A stretch of DNA of 21,550 nucleotides from Actinomycetota bacterium. Its GTDB lineage: Bacteria; Actinomycetota; Acidimicrobiia; Acidimicrobiales; Ilumatobacteraceae. Below the pieces are notes generated by a model. The model was not told the DNA's origin, ran no database searches, and was given only the letters and a program-made list of their open reading frames with translations. Every line of letters begins with the position of its first letter. Within the stretch, counting starts at the first letter, position 1. Positions 1 to 6,857 of the stretch are shown here, one piece after another. The stretch spans positions 1-21,550 of the forward strand of contig WLSJ01000011.1 of NCBI GenBank assembly GCA_009705865.1, read 5' to 3'. The position numbers and the translations under genes are program-made.

Positions 1-315
1 ATAGTCAAAGCAGGAGACAAAGTACCTTCCGGCCCAATTTCATTTACTGCTGCCATTGTTGAAGCACCCCGTCACTTTGTGCTCGAGATTCGGTCACTCG
101 GTAAGAAACGACCAAAACTTCACTTCACACTCGCATACGAGTTACGTGATGACCCGCAGGGAACTCGTTTAGTCACGCGCATGCGATCTCGCATCGACTT
201 TCCTTTTGGTTCGCTTGTCGAAAAGCTAATCCTTGGCCCGGGCGATGGCTTCATGCTTCGCCGCCAACTACTCACCATCAAAAAGAACGTCTCACATAAC
301 GCCGAACATAATTAG
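1..315 (+). CDS. SRPBCC (START/polyketide-cyclase fold) family protein, 3' part only
   Basis: The open frame runs from the window edge to a TAG at 313-315, so the N-terminus is missing and 104 residues are visible. The residues read as the second half of a SRPBCC helix-grip domain: alternating beta-strand segments (FTAAIVEAPRHFVLEIRS; LHFTLAYEL; TRLVTRMRSRIDFPF), then the long C-terminal helix with GPGDGFMLRRQLLTIK, a tail often seen in actinobacterial SRPBCC proteins. Such domains bind hydrophobic ligands in a cavity; no ligand or reaction can be read here. It converges on the cupredoxin gene with only 4 bases between the stop codons. Family call is moderately sure, function unknown. Confidence 0.7.
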   Translation: MVKAGDKVPSGPISFTAAIVEAPRHFVLEIRSLGKKRPKLHFTLAYELRDDPQGTRLVTRMRSRIDFPFGSLVEKLILGPGDGFMLRRQLLTIKKNVSHNAEHN

Positions 316-319
316 CAAC

Positions 320-646
320 TCAGGAAACAGTCAACGTTGCCAACATCGTTGGGTGAATATGACAATGAAACGAATACTTGCCCGGCTTTAGTTGCGGCAA
401 CGCAACGGTCTTACCTGCCGCAACGTCAACTCCGAATGACTCATCCATAAACATCAAGTTGTGTTCTACGGAATCATTATTTGCCAGCTCAATGTGATCT
501 GTTTGTGACACAGAATCAGGGACAGAAAATTCCATGTTTTCAATGGTGATCTGAGCGACTTGAGACGACTGTGGACTGGTGGTGCTGCTACTGCCACCAC
601 AACCAAAAAGCACAAAAGATAAAACAAGTGCAAAGCGAAATCTCAT
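320..646 (-). CDS. Cupredoxin-domain lipoprotein (plastocyanin/azurin-like copper protein)
   Basis: The 108-residue product starts with a short lipoprotein signal (MRFRFALVLSFVLFGC), with lipobox LFGC and Cys16 as the predicted lipidated residue. A Ser/Thr-rich linker follows, then one cupredoxin domain (about 30-108). Type-1 copper ligands are all visible: His62 (EHNL), then Cys95, His98 and Met101 in FHCHIHPTM. It probably sits on the outer face of the membrane and carries electrons or binds copper. The frame stays open upstream to 739, but the ATG at 646 is preferred: it gives a canonical signal peptide and has a TACGAT -10 box 7 bases before it. No partner oxidase is adjacent; the only redox-type membrane protein nearby is the haem-binding protein at 9812. 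Confidence 0.85.
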   Translation of the reverse strand: MRFRFALVLSFVLFGCGGSSSTTSPQSSQVAQITIENMEFSVPDSVSQTDHIELANNDSVEHNLMFMDESFGVDVAAGKTVALPQLKPGKYSFHCHIHPTMLATLTVS

Positions 647-653
647 GTGGCAC

Positions 654-659
654 ATCGTA
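654..659 (-). promoter_or_regulatory. -10 box TACGAT for the cupredoxin gene
   Basis: TACGAT on the minus strand ends 7 bases before the ATG at 646, placing the transcript start at or next to the start codon (leaderless mRNA). There is no Shine-Dalgarno sequence before this ATG. A -35 box is not obvious. Confidence 0.5.
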
Positions 660-721
660 CATTGCGGAAAAAGACCACCCAAAGCATGGGACTTCTCAAA
701 AAAGTTCATGCAATTCCAACA

Positions 722-741
722 GTGTGACAATAGGGACACAC
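722..741. promoter_or_regulatory. Inverted repeat GTGTG-N10-CACAC, possible operator
   Basis: Perfect 5-base arms at 722-726 and 737-741 lie in the 139-base divergent spacer between the cupredoxin gene and the first oxidoreductase gene, about 45-65 bases upstream of the latter's predicted start. The size suits a dimeric repressor or activator site. Short arms make chance possible. Confidence 0.25.
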
Positions 742-771
742 CTGCGTTTCACCACCACCCAGGGCGCCAGA

Positions 772-777
772 TAAAGT
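772..777 (+). promoter_or_regulatory. -10 box TAAAGT for the first Gfo/Idh/MocA gene
   Basis: TAAAGT ends 8 bases before the ATG at 786, which fits a leaderless transcript. The AGGA directly abutting the ATG is too close to serve as a ribosome binding site. Confidence 0.45.
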
Positions 778-785
778 CCTTAGGA

Positions 786-1814
786 ATGAAAAATGGCACT
801 ATTCGCGTCGGGCTCCTTGCTTATGGTGCAATCGGACACGAACACAACCTGGCAGTGCAAAACACTGAAGGTCTTGAACTATTGGCCGTGTGCGATACAA
901 ATCCACAGCGCATTGAAGCTGCTCTTGAACTTGCGCCGAAAGCCACAGCTTTCGGTGATGCCACAGAGATGCTGAACTCTGGCCTTCTTGACCTTGTGGT
1001 CATCTCTACCCCGCCGAATAGTCACTATGAATGGGCCAAAGAATCACTGTCGCGTGGCATTCATGTGGTTCTTGAAAAGCCAATGGCGCTCACTGCTGAC
1101 CAGTGCGATGAATTGATATCGATTGCAGCAGATAAGAACCTCATGTTGGTGGTGTATCAGAACCGCAGATTTGATGATGACTTTGTGACGATGCGCGAAA
1201 TCGTTCGTTCCGGTGAAATTGGCGATGTGTACCACTACGACAGCTTTGTTGGTGGGTATTCACGGCCATGCGATTATTGGCACTCAAACGCCGAAGTCTC
1301 TGGTGGTGCAATTTTCGACTGGGGCAGCCATTTCTTTGATCAGATTCTGAACATCATTCCGGACGATGTGGCTCATGTCAGCGGGCAAAATCACAAGCGC
1401 GTATGGACTCATGCAACAAACGCAGATCACGCCCATGTCACGGTGACATTTACGAACGGCAAGCAAGCAACGTTTGTTCATTCCGATCTTGCGGCCGCAC
1501 GCAAGCCAAAGTTCTATGTATTAGGTACCGAGGGAGCAATCATTGGTGATTGGGACCCAGCAGGTGAGCCAGCGGTCGCTGACTTGCCTGCAATATTGAC
1601 TGTGCACCACGTCGATGGAACATCGCGCATTGCGACATTGCAGCCATTAGAACCGCACGAATTCCACCGCTCAATCGTTGAGTTCATCAACAATGGAACG
1701 CCAATGGAAGTCAACGCATTGCAATCTCGCAATGTTGTGGCAATTATGCAAGCAGCCGAACAGTCAGCCATGCAGAATGCACTGCCAGTCACACCTTCGC
1801 TTCGTCGGTCGTAG
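786..1814 (+). CDS. Gfo/Idh/MocA-family NAD(P)-dependent oxidoreductase (scyllo-inositol dehydrogenase-like)
   Basis: This 342-residue protein has the two-domain Gfo/Idh/MocA layout. The N-terminal Rossmann fold starts with VGLLAYGAIG (8-17), and the EKP motif with the conserved lysine is at 97-99. The C-terminal alpha/beta domain carries GGAIFDWGSHFFDQ (173-186), the family's active-site region. The stretch YQNRRFDDDFVTMREIVRSG resembles the QNRRWDxDF segment of NADP-dependent scyllo-inositol dehydrogenases (YdgJ/IolW type), so a cyclitol or sugar substrate is plausible but unproven. The frame is open upstream to 579. The ATG at 786 is chosen because the fold begins there and a -10 box lies 8 bases before it. 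It is followed 3 bases later by a second family member, probably co-transcribed. Confidence 0.9.
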   Translation: MKNGTIRVGLLAYGAIGHEHNLAVQNTEGLELLAVCDTNPQRIEAALELAPKATAFGDATEMLNSGLLDLVVISTPPNSHYEWAKESLSRGIHVVLEKPMALTADQCDELISIAADKNLMLVVYQNRRFDDDFVTMREIVRSGEIGDVYHYDSFVGGYSRPCDYWHSNAEVSGGAIFDWGSHFFDQILNIIPDDVAHVSGQNHKRVWTHATNADHAHVTVTFTNGKQATFVHSDLAAARKPKFYVLGTEGAIIGDWDPAGEPAVADLPAILTVHHVDGTSRIATLQPLEPHEFHRSIVEFINNGTPMEVNALQSRNVVAIMQAAEQSAMQNALPVTPSLRRS

Positions 1815-1817
1815 CTA

Positions 1818-2774
1818 GTGACAGTGAATTGGGGCTTTCTTGGCGCTGGCTTTGTTGCTAGTCGTGGTCTTGCGCCTGCTGTTCATGCATCACGTGGAGC
1901 ACATTTGTATACCGTCGCTAGCCGTGACGAGAAACGATCAGCAACTCTTGAACCTGAGCGGGTTCATGCAACATATGACGACTTATTGGTTGATGAATCT
2001 GTTGATGCTGTGTACATCAGTTTGTCGAACAGTCAACATATTGAATGGGTAACGAAGTCGATCGAGGCTGGCAAACATGTTCTCTGTGAAAAGCCACTTG
2101 GGCTAAATGCCAAAGAGACCGAAGCGATGTTTGATGTTGCAACCAACAATGATCGACTACTAATTGAAGCAGTATGGGGCAGATGGCATCCACGTTTTGC
2201 CCGCATGGTTGACATTGTGACCAGAGGAGATATTGGCGATCTTGAACACATCGAGACTGCGTTCACTTTCACTTCAGAAATGACAGACAACTACCGCCTC
2301 AGCCCGGATATGGGTGGTGGTGCCTTACTTGATGTGGGTTGTTACCAAGCCCACGCATGGGTGGCACTTACTCAGGGGGCAACTGACCTCTCAATTACTG
2401 AACTTGCGCGCACAGTAGGGCCAACCGGTATTGATCTCACTACTGATGTGAACGTGCGCATTAACCATGTGACAACAGCGCACGCTGTGAGCTCATTTGC
2501 ATTACCAAGCAATCAACAGTTCATAGTTCGTGGATCTAATGGCCAGATCAGCACTGAATCAGGCGAAGCTTTCACAACATGGAACGAAGCCAGTTCACTG
2601 TTAGTCAATGGCGTGCGTGAAGACTTTCCCGTCACTAACGCTTTTGTTGAGATGGTCGAAAACGTCAGCCGAGTAATTGATGGCGATTCTGGATGGGTAG
2701 TGCCAAGCGCAGATTCAATCCGTGTGGCCCAGATTCTTGATGTAATTGCATCCACAAAAACCAATCAAGAATAA
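1818..2774 (+). CDS. Gfo/Idh/MocA-family oxidoreductase (dihydrodiol dehydrogenase-like)
   Basis: The product has 318 residues, starts with GTG, and begins 3 bases after the preceding stop, so translation is likely coupled; a second in-frame GTG at 1824 is possible. Rossmann motif GFLGAGFVAS (6-15), CEKPLGLNA (90-98) and the C-terminal-domain motif MGGGALLDVGCY are all present. The segment EAVWGRWHP corresponds to EAMWTRFLP of the trans-1,2-dihydrodiol dehydrogenase / glucose-fructose oxidoreductase branch, so this is a different subfamily from its neighbour rather than a fresh duplicate. Substrate unknown; a two-step oxidation-reduction (for example epimerisation through a keto intermediate) by the pair is a hypothesis. 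Its stop is 6 bases from the stop of the convergent hydrolase gene. Confidence 0.9.
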   Translation: MTVNWGFLGAGFVASRGLAPAVHASRGAHLYTVASRDEKRSATLEPERVHATYDDLLVDESVDAVYISLSNSQHIEWVTKSIEAGKHVLCEKPLGLNAKETEAMFDVATNNDRLLIEAVWGRWHPRFARMVDIVTRGDIGDLEHIETAFTFTSEMTDNYRLSPDMGGGALLDVGCYQAHAWVALTQGATDLSITELARTVGPTGIDLTTDVNVRINHVTTAHAVSSFALPSNQQFIVRGSNGQISTESGEAFTTWNEASSLLVNGVREDFPVTNAFVEMVENVSRVIDGDSGWVVPSADSIRVAQILDVIASTKTNQE

Positions 2775-2780
2775 CTTCAA

Positions 2781-3698
2781 CTAGAAATTGTTACAAGTGC
2801 GCTGAATCCAGCGTCCTGCTTTTTCAACAGCATCAGTCGCTTCAGGAATCATTCCGGCTGCAGCTTGAAACACATGTTGCATTTCTGGAAAGACTTCCAG
2901 AAGAACTGACACTCCAGCATGAGCAGCTTTCACCGCGACACGAGTGGAGTCATCAAGAAGAGCTTCATCACCACCCACTTGGATATATAGCGGCGCAATC
3001 CCTGTGAAATCTCCATTCAATGGCGCAGCATACGGATCGTTTGCTGATGCACCGTTAAGAAACATGGCTGCCATAAGACCCAATGCGTGACGATTCACCA
3101 TGAGATCAATGCCAAATTTTGAGTCCATGGATTCCCCAGTGCCTACAAGGTCAACCCACGGAGAAAAAACAACTGCACCTGCAGGTTGTGCAACTCCATC
3201 GCGCTTTGCTGCAAGAAGAAGCGCGAGCGACAGCCCGCCACCAGCTGAGTCACCAGAAATCACAATCTTTGATGGCGCATACCCCTGTTTCAAGAGCCAT
3301 TTATACGAGATCATTGCATCAGTGATTGAGGCGGGATGAGGATTTTCAGGAGCTAAGCGGTAATCAACGCTAAGAACATTGCAATTGCTTTGTACTGCAA
3401 GATGTGCGGTGAGTTTTCGATGTGAATGTGCACTTTGCAACACATACCCACCTCCGTGGAAATACAGAACTACAGAATCCGTTGCAACGCCTGCTGGCCG
3501 CAGCCATAAAGCCGACAATCCATCAACATCAACTTCTTCAATTGCAACGCCATCGGGCATCGTGCCGATTGTTTCTAAAACCGCTACGGAACCTGCACGC
3601 ATTTCTTCAAGCGTCGGGACCGCTGCTTCTGACCCAAGAGCCGCCTCTTGGTATGCCTTTACTTGTTGAAGATACGCTTCTGCTTCTTTACTTGCCAT
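2781..3698 (-). CDS. Alpha/beta hydrolase, hormone-sensitive-lipase (HSL) family esterase
   Basis: The 305-residue protein has every HSL-family landmark: oxyanion-hole HGGGY (81-85), YRLAPE (113-118), nucleophile elbow GDSAGG with Ser151, the acid residue Asp244 in GGDEALLDDS, and His275 in MQHVF. The first 50 or so residues form the helical cap typical of the family. There is no signal peptide, so it is probably a cytoplasmic carboxylesterase for short or medium acyl esters. Start at the ATG 3698 is supported by an AATAAT -10-like box 7 bases upstream. It is divergent from the serine hydrolase gene at 3787 across 88 bases, and the two could share control. Ester products of the Baeyer-Villiger enzyme at 10513 are conceivable substrates, but the genes are far apart. 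Confidence 0.9.
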   Translation of the reverse strand: MASKEAEAYLQQVKAYQEAALGSEAAVPTLEEMRAGSVAVLETIGTMPDGVAIEEVDVDGLSALWLRPAGVATDSVVLYFHGGGYVLQSAHSHRKLTAHLAVQSNCNVLSVDYRLAPENPHPASITDAMISYKWLLKQGYAPSKIVISGDSAGGGLSLALLLAAKRDGVAQPAGAVVFSPWVDLVGTGESMDSKFGIDLMVNRHALGLMAAMFLNGASANDPYAAPLNGDFTGIAPLYIQVGGDEALLDDSTRVAVKAAHAGVSVLLEVFPEMQHVFQAAAGMIPEATDAVEKAGRWIQRTCNNF

Positions 3699-3705
3699 GG
3701 GACAA

Positions 3706-3711
3706 ATTATT
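3706..3711 (-). promoter_or_regulatory. -10-like box AATAAT for the HSL hydrolase gene
   Basis: AATAAT (5 of 6 to TATAAT) ends 7 bases before the ATG at 3698. An alternative reading, TAATTT, ends 5 bases before it. No Shine-Dalgarno sequence is seen, so a leaderless start is likely. Confidence 0.4.
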
Positions 3712-3753
3712 GCACATCAAAAGTGACAACTATTTCGCCGCTGGCCAAGCCGA

Positions 3754-3767
3754 ATACTTCCGAGTAT
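3754..3767. promoter_or_regulatory. Inverted repeat ATACT-TCCG-AGTAT, possible operator
   Basis: Perfect 5-base arms with a 4-base centre end 6 bases before the -10 box of the gene at 3787, so a bound protein would block RNA polymerase there. The divergent hydrolase promoter lies about 40 bases away. Short arms; chance cannot be excluded. Confidence 0.25.
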
Positions 3768-3773
3768 CTCTCA

Positions 3774-3779
3774 TACACT
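3774..3779 (+). promoter_or_regulatory. -10 box TACACT for the serine hydrolase gene
   Basis: TACACT ends 7 bases before the ATG at 3787, the leaderless arrangement. The same hexamer at the same distance precedes the patatin gene at 18198. Confidence 0.5.
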
Positions 3780-3786
3780 TGCCACA

Positions 3787-4980
3787 ATGAGTGAGTCGGC
3801 AACCCTTAGTAATTGGCTTGAGCCGCCCCACAATCGTTGGGCTTTCCATCATGTGGCAGACATTCTTGACACTGTGTCCATTTCCAACATGTCAAGCGAA
3901 ACCACTGCTCTCCCCCGAGAATTCGTAGACCTTAATGCTGTGCCATTCACTGCCGCTGACGGGTCCACAACAACTTGGGGACGTCACCTCAGCGAAACTT
4001 TTTGTGACGCGATCTGTGTCATACATAAGGGAACAATTGTTGACGAGAGGTACTTCAACAACCTGAACGACGAGAGTCAACATTTACTCATGAGCGTCAC
4101 AAAATCAGTGACAGCTGCAGCGTTAGGTATTTCCATTGGCCGAGGGTTGCTTTCCATTAATGACCTTGTCACCGACATTGCACCCGAGTTTGCCGGCACA
4201 AGCCTTGATGGATGCACTGTTCGCCACCTCATTGATATGACAGCTGGAACTGAGTTTGTTGAAAACTATGACTTATACAGTGACCCAGATGCTGACAATC
4301 CGCTGCTTGAATATGAAAGACAATCAGGTTTTCGACCATTGGGAAATCGATCTGTAGTCGGGGTAATGAAACACTTCGTTACATATCCCCTTGCGCGACC
4401 TCATGGTGAAATCTTTGACTACCGTTCGCCCCTGACAAATATCGTGGCTCGCATCATTGAAATAGTTAATGGCATGTCGTTTCAGGAAGTTCTCTCGCGC
4501 GATGTTTGGACTTCGTTCGGAATGGAACACCCCGCCAACATCTCTGTTGACCCTCTCGATTTCCCCATTGCAGAAGCTGGCATGTCGTGTACGGTTCGCG
4601 ACCTTGCGCGATTTGGTCTGGCGTATCTCAATAATGGGTCTCTGAACGATCGGCGCGTACTTCCTGAGCCGTGGGTTCGAGAGACTCGTGAAACAGATGA
4701 CATTGCGCGCGCTTGTTATGTTGACGCTCTAGAAGCTGAACTCGCAGAAAACGATGACAGCCCTCAATGGTATTCGTACCACAATGCATTTTGGGTCAAA
4801 GAACCTGGTGCTGAATTCACTGGGTGGGGCATATTCGGTCAATTCATTTGGGTACACCAACCAAGCGAGACAGTAATTGCACGATTCTCTACCTACCCCG
4901 CAGCATCATCGCCTGCACTTACTTCTGAAACCTTGCGAGGCTTCAATGCAATCGCCAACTTTCTGACTACCCAATCTTAA
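3787..4980 (+). CDS. Serine hydrolase, class-C beta-lactamase / 6-aminohexanoate-dimer hydrolase-like
   Basis: The 397-residue protein belongs to the penicillin-recognising serine hydrolase fold. The nucleophile motif is Ser103-V-T-Lys106 in LLMSVTKS, and the second motif is Tyr212 in DYRS (Y-x-S, as in many esterase-type members). A GWGIFGQ strand near the C-terminus sits where beta-lactamases have KTG. The pattern SVTKS / DYRS / GWGIxGQ resembles NylB-type hydrolases and carboxylesterases more than true AmpC. No signal peptide is visible, which argues for a cytoplasmic esterase or amidase rather than antibiotic resistance. It starts at ATG 3787 with a -10 box 7 bases upstream. The next gene, galT, follows 33 bases downstream on the same strand behind its own -10-like box. 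Confidence 0.85.
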   Translation: MSESATLSNWLEPPHNRWAFHHVADILDTVSISNMSSETTALPREFVDLNAVPFTAADGSTTTWGRHLSETFCDAICVIHKGTIVDERYFNNLNDESQHLLMSVTKSVTAAALGISIGRGLLSINDLVTDIAPEFAGTSLDGCTVRHLIDMTAGTEFVENYDLYSDPDADNPLLEYERQSGFRPLGNRSVVGVMKHFVTYPLARPHGEIFDYRSPLTNIVARIIEIVNGMSFQEVLSRDVWTSFGMEHPANISVDPLDFPIAEAGMSCTVRDLARFGLAYLNNGSLNDRRVLPEPWVRETRETDDIARACYVDALEAELAENDDSPQWYSYHNAFWVKEPGAEFTGWGIFGQFIWVHQPSETVIARFSTYPAASSPALTSETLRGFNAIANFLTTQS

Positions 4981-4999
4981 AAACCACGCACCGGACGCA

Positions 5000-5005
5000 C
5001 ATAAT
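5000..5005 (+). promoter_or_regulatory. -10-like box CATAAT for galT-galK
   Basis: CATAAT (5 of 6 to TATAAT) ends 8 bases before the ATG at 5014, inside the 33-base gap after the serine hydrolase gene. It would give galT-galK its own nearly leaderless promoter. A GGGG run at 5006-5009 is a weak alternative ribosome-binding signal. Confidence 0.4.
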
Positions 5006-5013
5006 GGGGCAGA

Positions 5014-5871
5014 ATGATTGAGATGGCTCGTGAGATTCGCACTGATACGTACCTCGGCACTGTGGTGCACGTGGTGGCTGATCGCCAGAACAGGCCTAAC
5101 TTGCCAATTGCCGGATGTCCCTTTTGTGTCGGTGGGCTGGAATCCCCTGATCCTTATTCGGTGCGGGCGTTTGCAAACCGTTGGCCAGCATTAGATGAGG
5201 GTTACTGCGAAGTGGTGCTCTACTCACCTGACCATGAAGCAACATTTGGAACACTGACGAACGACGAAGCACTGTCGGTTGTGAATCTGTGGGCAGAACG
5301 CACACAAGCATTGCGCGAAAAGCCGAATGGTGAATATGTAATCGTGTTTGAAAATCGCGGTGCAGAGATTGGCGCAACGATTTCGCATCCTCATGGTCAG
5401 ATCTACGCGTTTGATCATGTTCCCCCGCGACCAGCACGCATGATTGCTGCTGGTTGGGAACCCGAGGCCTCAGCCGGTGAACTTCTGATTCTCGAAATCG
5501 ACGGATGGCGGGTGTACAGCGAATACGCAGCGGTCTACCCCGTGTCGCTTCGTATTGCACCGGTGCACCGCATTACAGACCTTGCAGAAATGAATGCCGT
5601 TGACCGCGCAATTCTTGCTTCTACATTGGTTCGAGTATTTGCAGCACTTGATGCGCTCTTTGATGCACCACTTCCCTACATGATGTGGATCAACCAAGCG
5701 CCCCGTACACCTCAGGATTGGCCAGAGGCTTGGTTCAACATTGAAATCGTGTCACCATGGCGCGCACAAGGACTCCCCCGATTTATTGCAGGTGTCGAAG
5801 TGGCCAGTGGTGAATTCTTTAACCCCGTTAATCCTGCAGATGTCGCAACGCGCCTTCGGGCGCTGATGTAA
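5014..5871 (+). CDS. galT: Galactose-1-phosphate uridylyltransferase, short form
   Basis: GalT exchanges UMP between UDP-glucose and galactose-1-phosphate in the Leloir pathway. The 285-residue protein keeps the key residues: zinc ligands Cys35 and Cys38 (CPFC), His74 in SPDH, and the active-site HPHGQ with His125, nucleophile His127 and Gln129. Asn114 lies in FENRG. The C-terminal half ends with the typical PRFIAGVEVASGEFFNPVNP stretch. It is about 60 residues shorter than E. coli GalT (348), with the loss spread over the N-terminus, the middle and the C-terminal part. The next in-frame ATG, at 5023, is an alternative start. The stop codon shares one base with the galK start (TAATG), so the two are translationally coupled. 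Confidence 0.95.
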   Translation: MIEMAREIRTDTYLGTVVHVVADRQNRPNLPIAGCPFCVGGLESPDPYSVRAFANRWPALDEGYCEVVLYSPDHEATFGTLTNDEALSVVNLWAERTQALREKPNGEYVIVFENRGAEIGATISHPHGQIYAFDHVPPRPARMIAAGWEPEASAGELLILEIDGWRVYSEYAAVYPVSLRIAPVHRITDLAEMNAVDRAILASTLVRVFAALDALFDAPLPYMMWINQAPRTPQDWPEAWFNIEIVSPWRAQGLPRFIAGVEVASGEFFNPVNPADVATRLRALM

Positions 5872-6857
5872 TGAAAGTTCGTGCGCCAGGGCGCGTCAAC
5901 TTAATTGGCGAACACACCGACTACACAGGTGGCCTTGTGTTTCCCATGGCAATTGACCGTTGGACAACAATTGAATTCGAAGAATCGGACAGTGGAATAT
6001 TCCTTGAATCCGCAAACGAAGAGGAACTTGTTTCGCTTGATGCAACGCAGCCATTTGATGTAGGTATGTCACCGCAATGGGGTCGATACGTCGCAGCAGT
6101 TGCGTCACTTCTTGCGTCTCCTCGTGGAATTTCTGGCCATATCAGCACCACCATTCCGGTTGGTGCCGGCTTGTCATCTAGTGCTGCACTAGAAATTGCA
6201 GTTGCACTCGCTCTTGGTTCTGAATTATCCGCCAAAGAACTCGCACAACTCACTCAACGTGCAGAACACATGGCTACGGGAGTCCCCACAGGGATTATGG
6301 ATCAACTTTGTATTGCTAGTGCCCAACATGGTCACGGAACACTGATTGATTGTGCGACTTTAGAAGTAACTCACATACCAATTCCTACGGACATCAAGAT
6401 TGTGGTTCGATTTATCGCACACCGCACCCTTGTTGGCTCTGCATATGCAGACAGAGTTACAGAATGCGCAAAAGCAGAATCTCTGATCGGCCCCTTACGT
6501 GATGCATCACTTGCGGATCTTGCAGCGATTACAGATGCAACTATTGCAGCCCGAGCACAACATGTGATTTCTGAAAATTTGCGCGTAAGAGCTTTTGCAG
6601 ACGCATTAACAAGCGGTGACTACTCCACAGCGGGCACAGTTATGACTGAAAGTCACCGCAGTTTGGCTACTGACTTTGCAGTGTCTAATGACCTCATGGA
6701 TGCAGCAGTACGCGAGATGAACGACACAGCTGGCGTGTTTGGCGCCCGCATGACCGGTGGTGGATTTGGTGGTTGCATTGTTGCGCTGTGCGACCCTGAT
6801 GCGGTTGTCGAAGGTTGGCACGTGCAGCCCGTAGCTGCTGCTCATCGTTTGACTTAG
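5871..6857 (+). CDS. galK: Galactokinase, short form
   Basis: GalK phosphorylates galactose to galactose-1-phosphate, feeding GalT. The three GHMP-kinase motifs are intact: GRVNLIGEHTDY (7-18), PVGAGLSSSAA (96-106) and GARMTGGGFGGC (291-302). The catalytic base is Asp144 in GIMDQ. The 328-residue protein begins almost at motif 1 and so lacks about 29 N-terminal residues of E. coli GalK (382); the part between motifs 2 and 3 is also compact. The start is fixed by the TAATG junction with galT. The last four bases overlap the end of the convergent beta-galactosidase gene (6854-6857). No galE, mutarotase or transporter gene is in the window. Confidence 0.95.
   Translation: MKVRAPGRVNLIGEHTDYTGGLVFPMAIDRWTTIEFEESDSGIFLESANEEELVSLDATQPFDVGMSPQWGRYVAAVASLLASPRGISGHISTTIPVGAGLSSSAALEIAVALALGSELSAKELAQLTQRAEHMATGVPTGIMDQLCIASAQHGHGTLIDCATLEVTHIPIPTDIKIVVRFIAHRTLVGSAYADRVTECAKAESLIGPLRDASLADLAAITDATIAARAQHVISENLRVRAFADALTSGDYSTAGTVMTESHRSLATDFAVSNDLMDAAVREMNDTAGVFGARMTGGGFGGCIVALCDPDAVVEGWHVQPVAAAHRLT

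Noticed and set aside
579..785. Extension of the first Gfo/Idh/MocA gene to a start at 579
   Set aside because: The extra residues are not family-like and the frame would overlap the divergent cupredoxin gene. The Rossmann fold begins right after ATG 786.
3787..4980. Antibiotic-resistance beta-lactamase
   Set aside because: There is no signal peptide, the second motif is YRS rather than YxN, and the third region is GWG rather than KTG, pointing to an esterase/NylB-like hydrolase.
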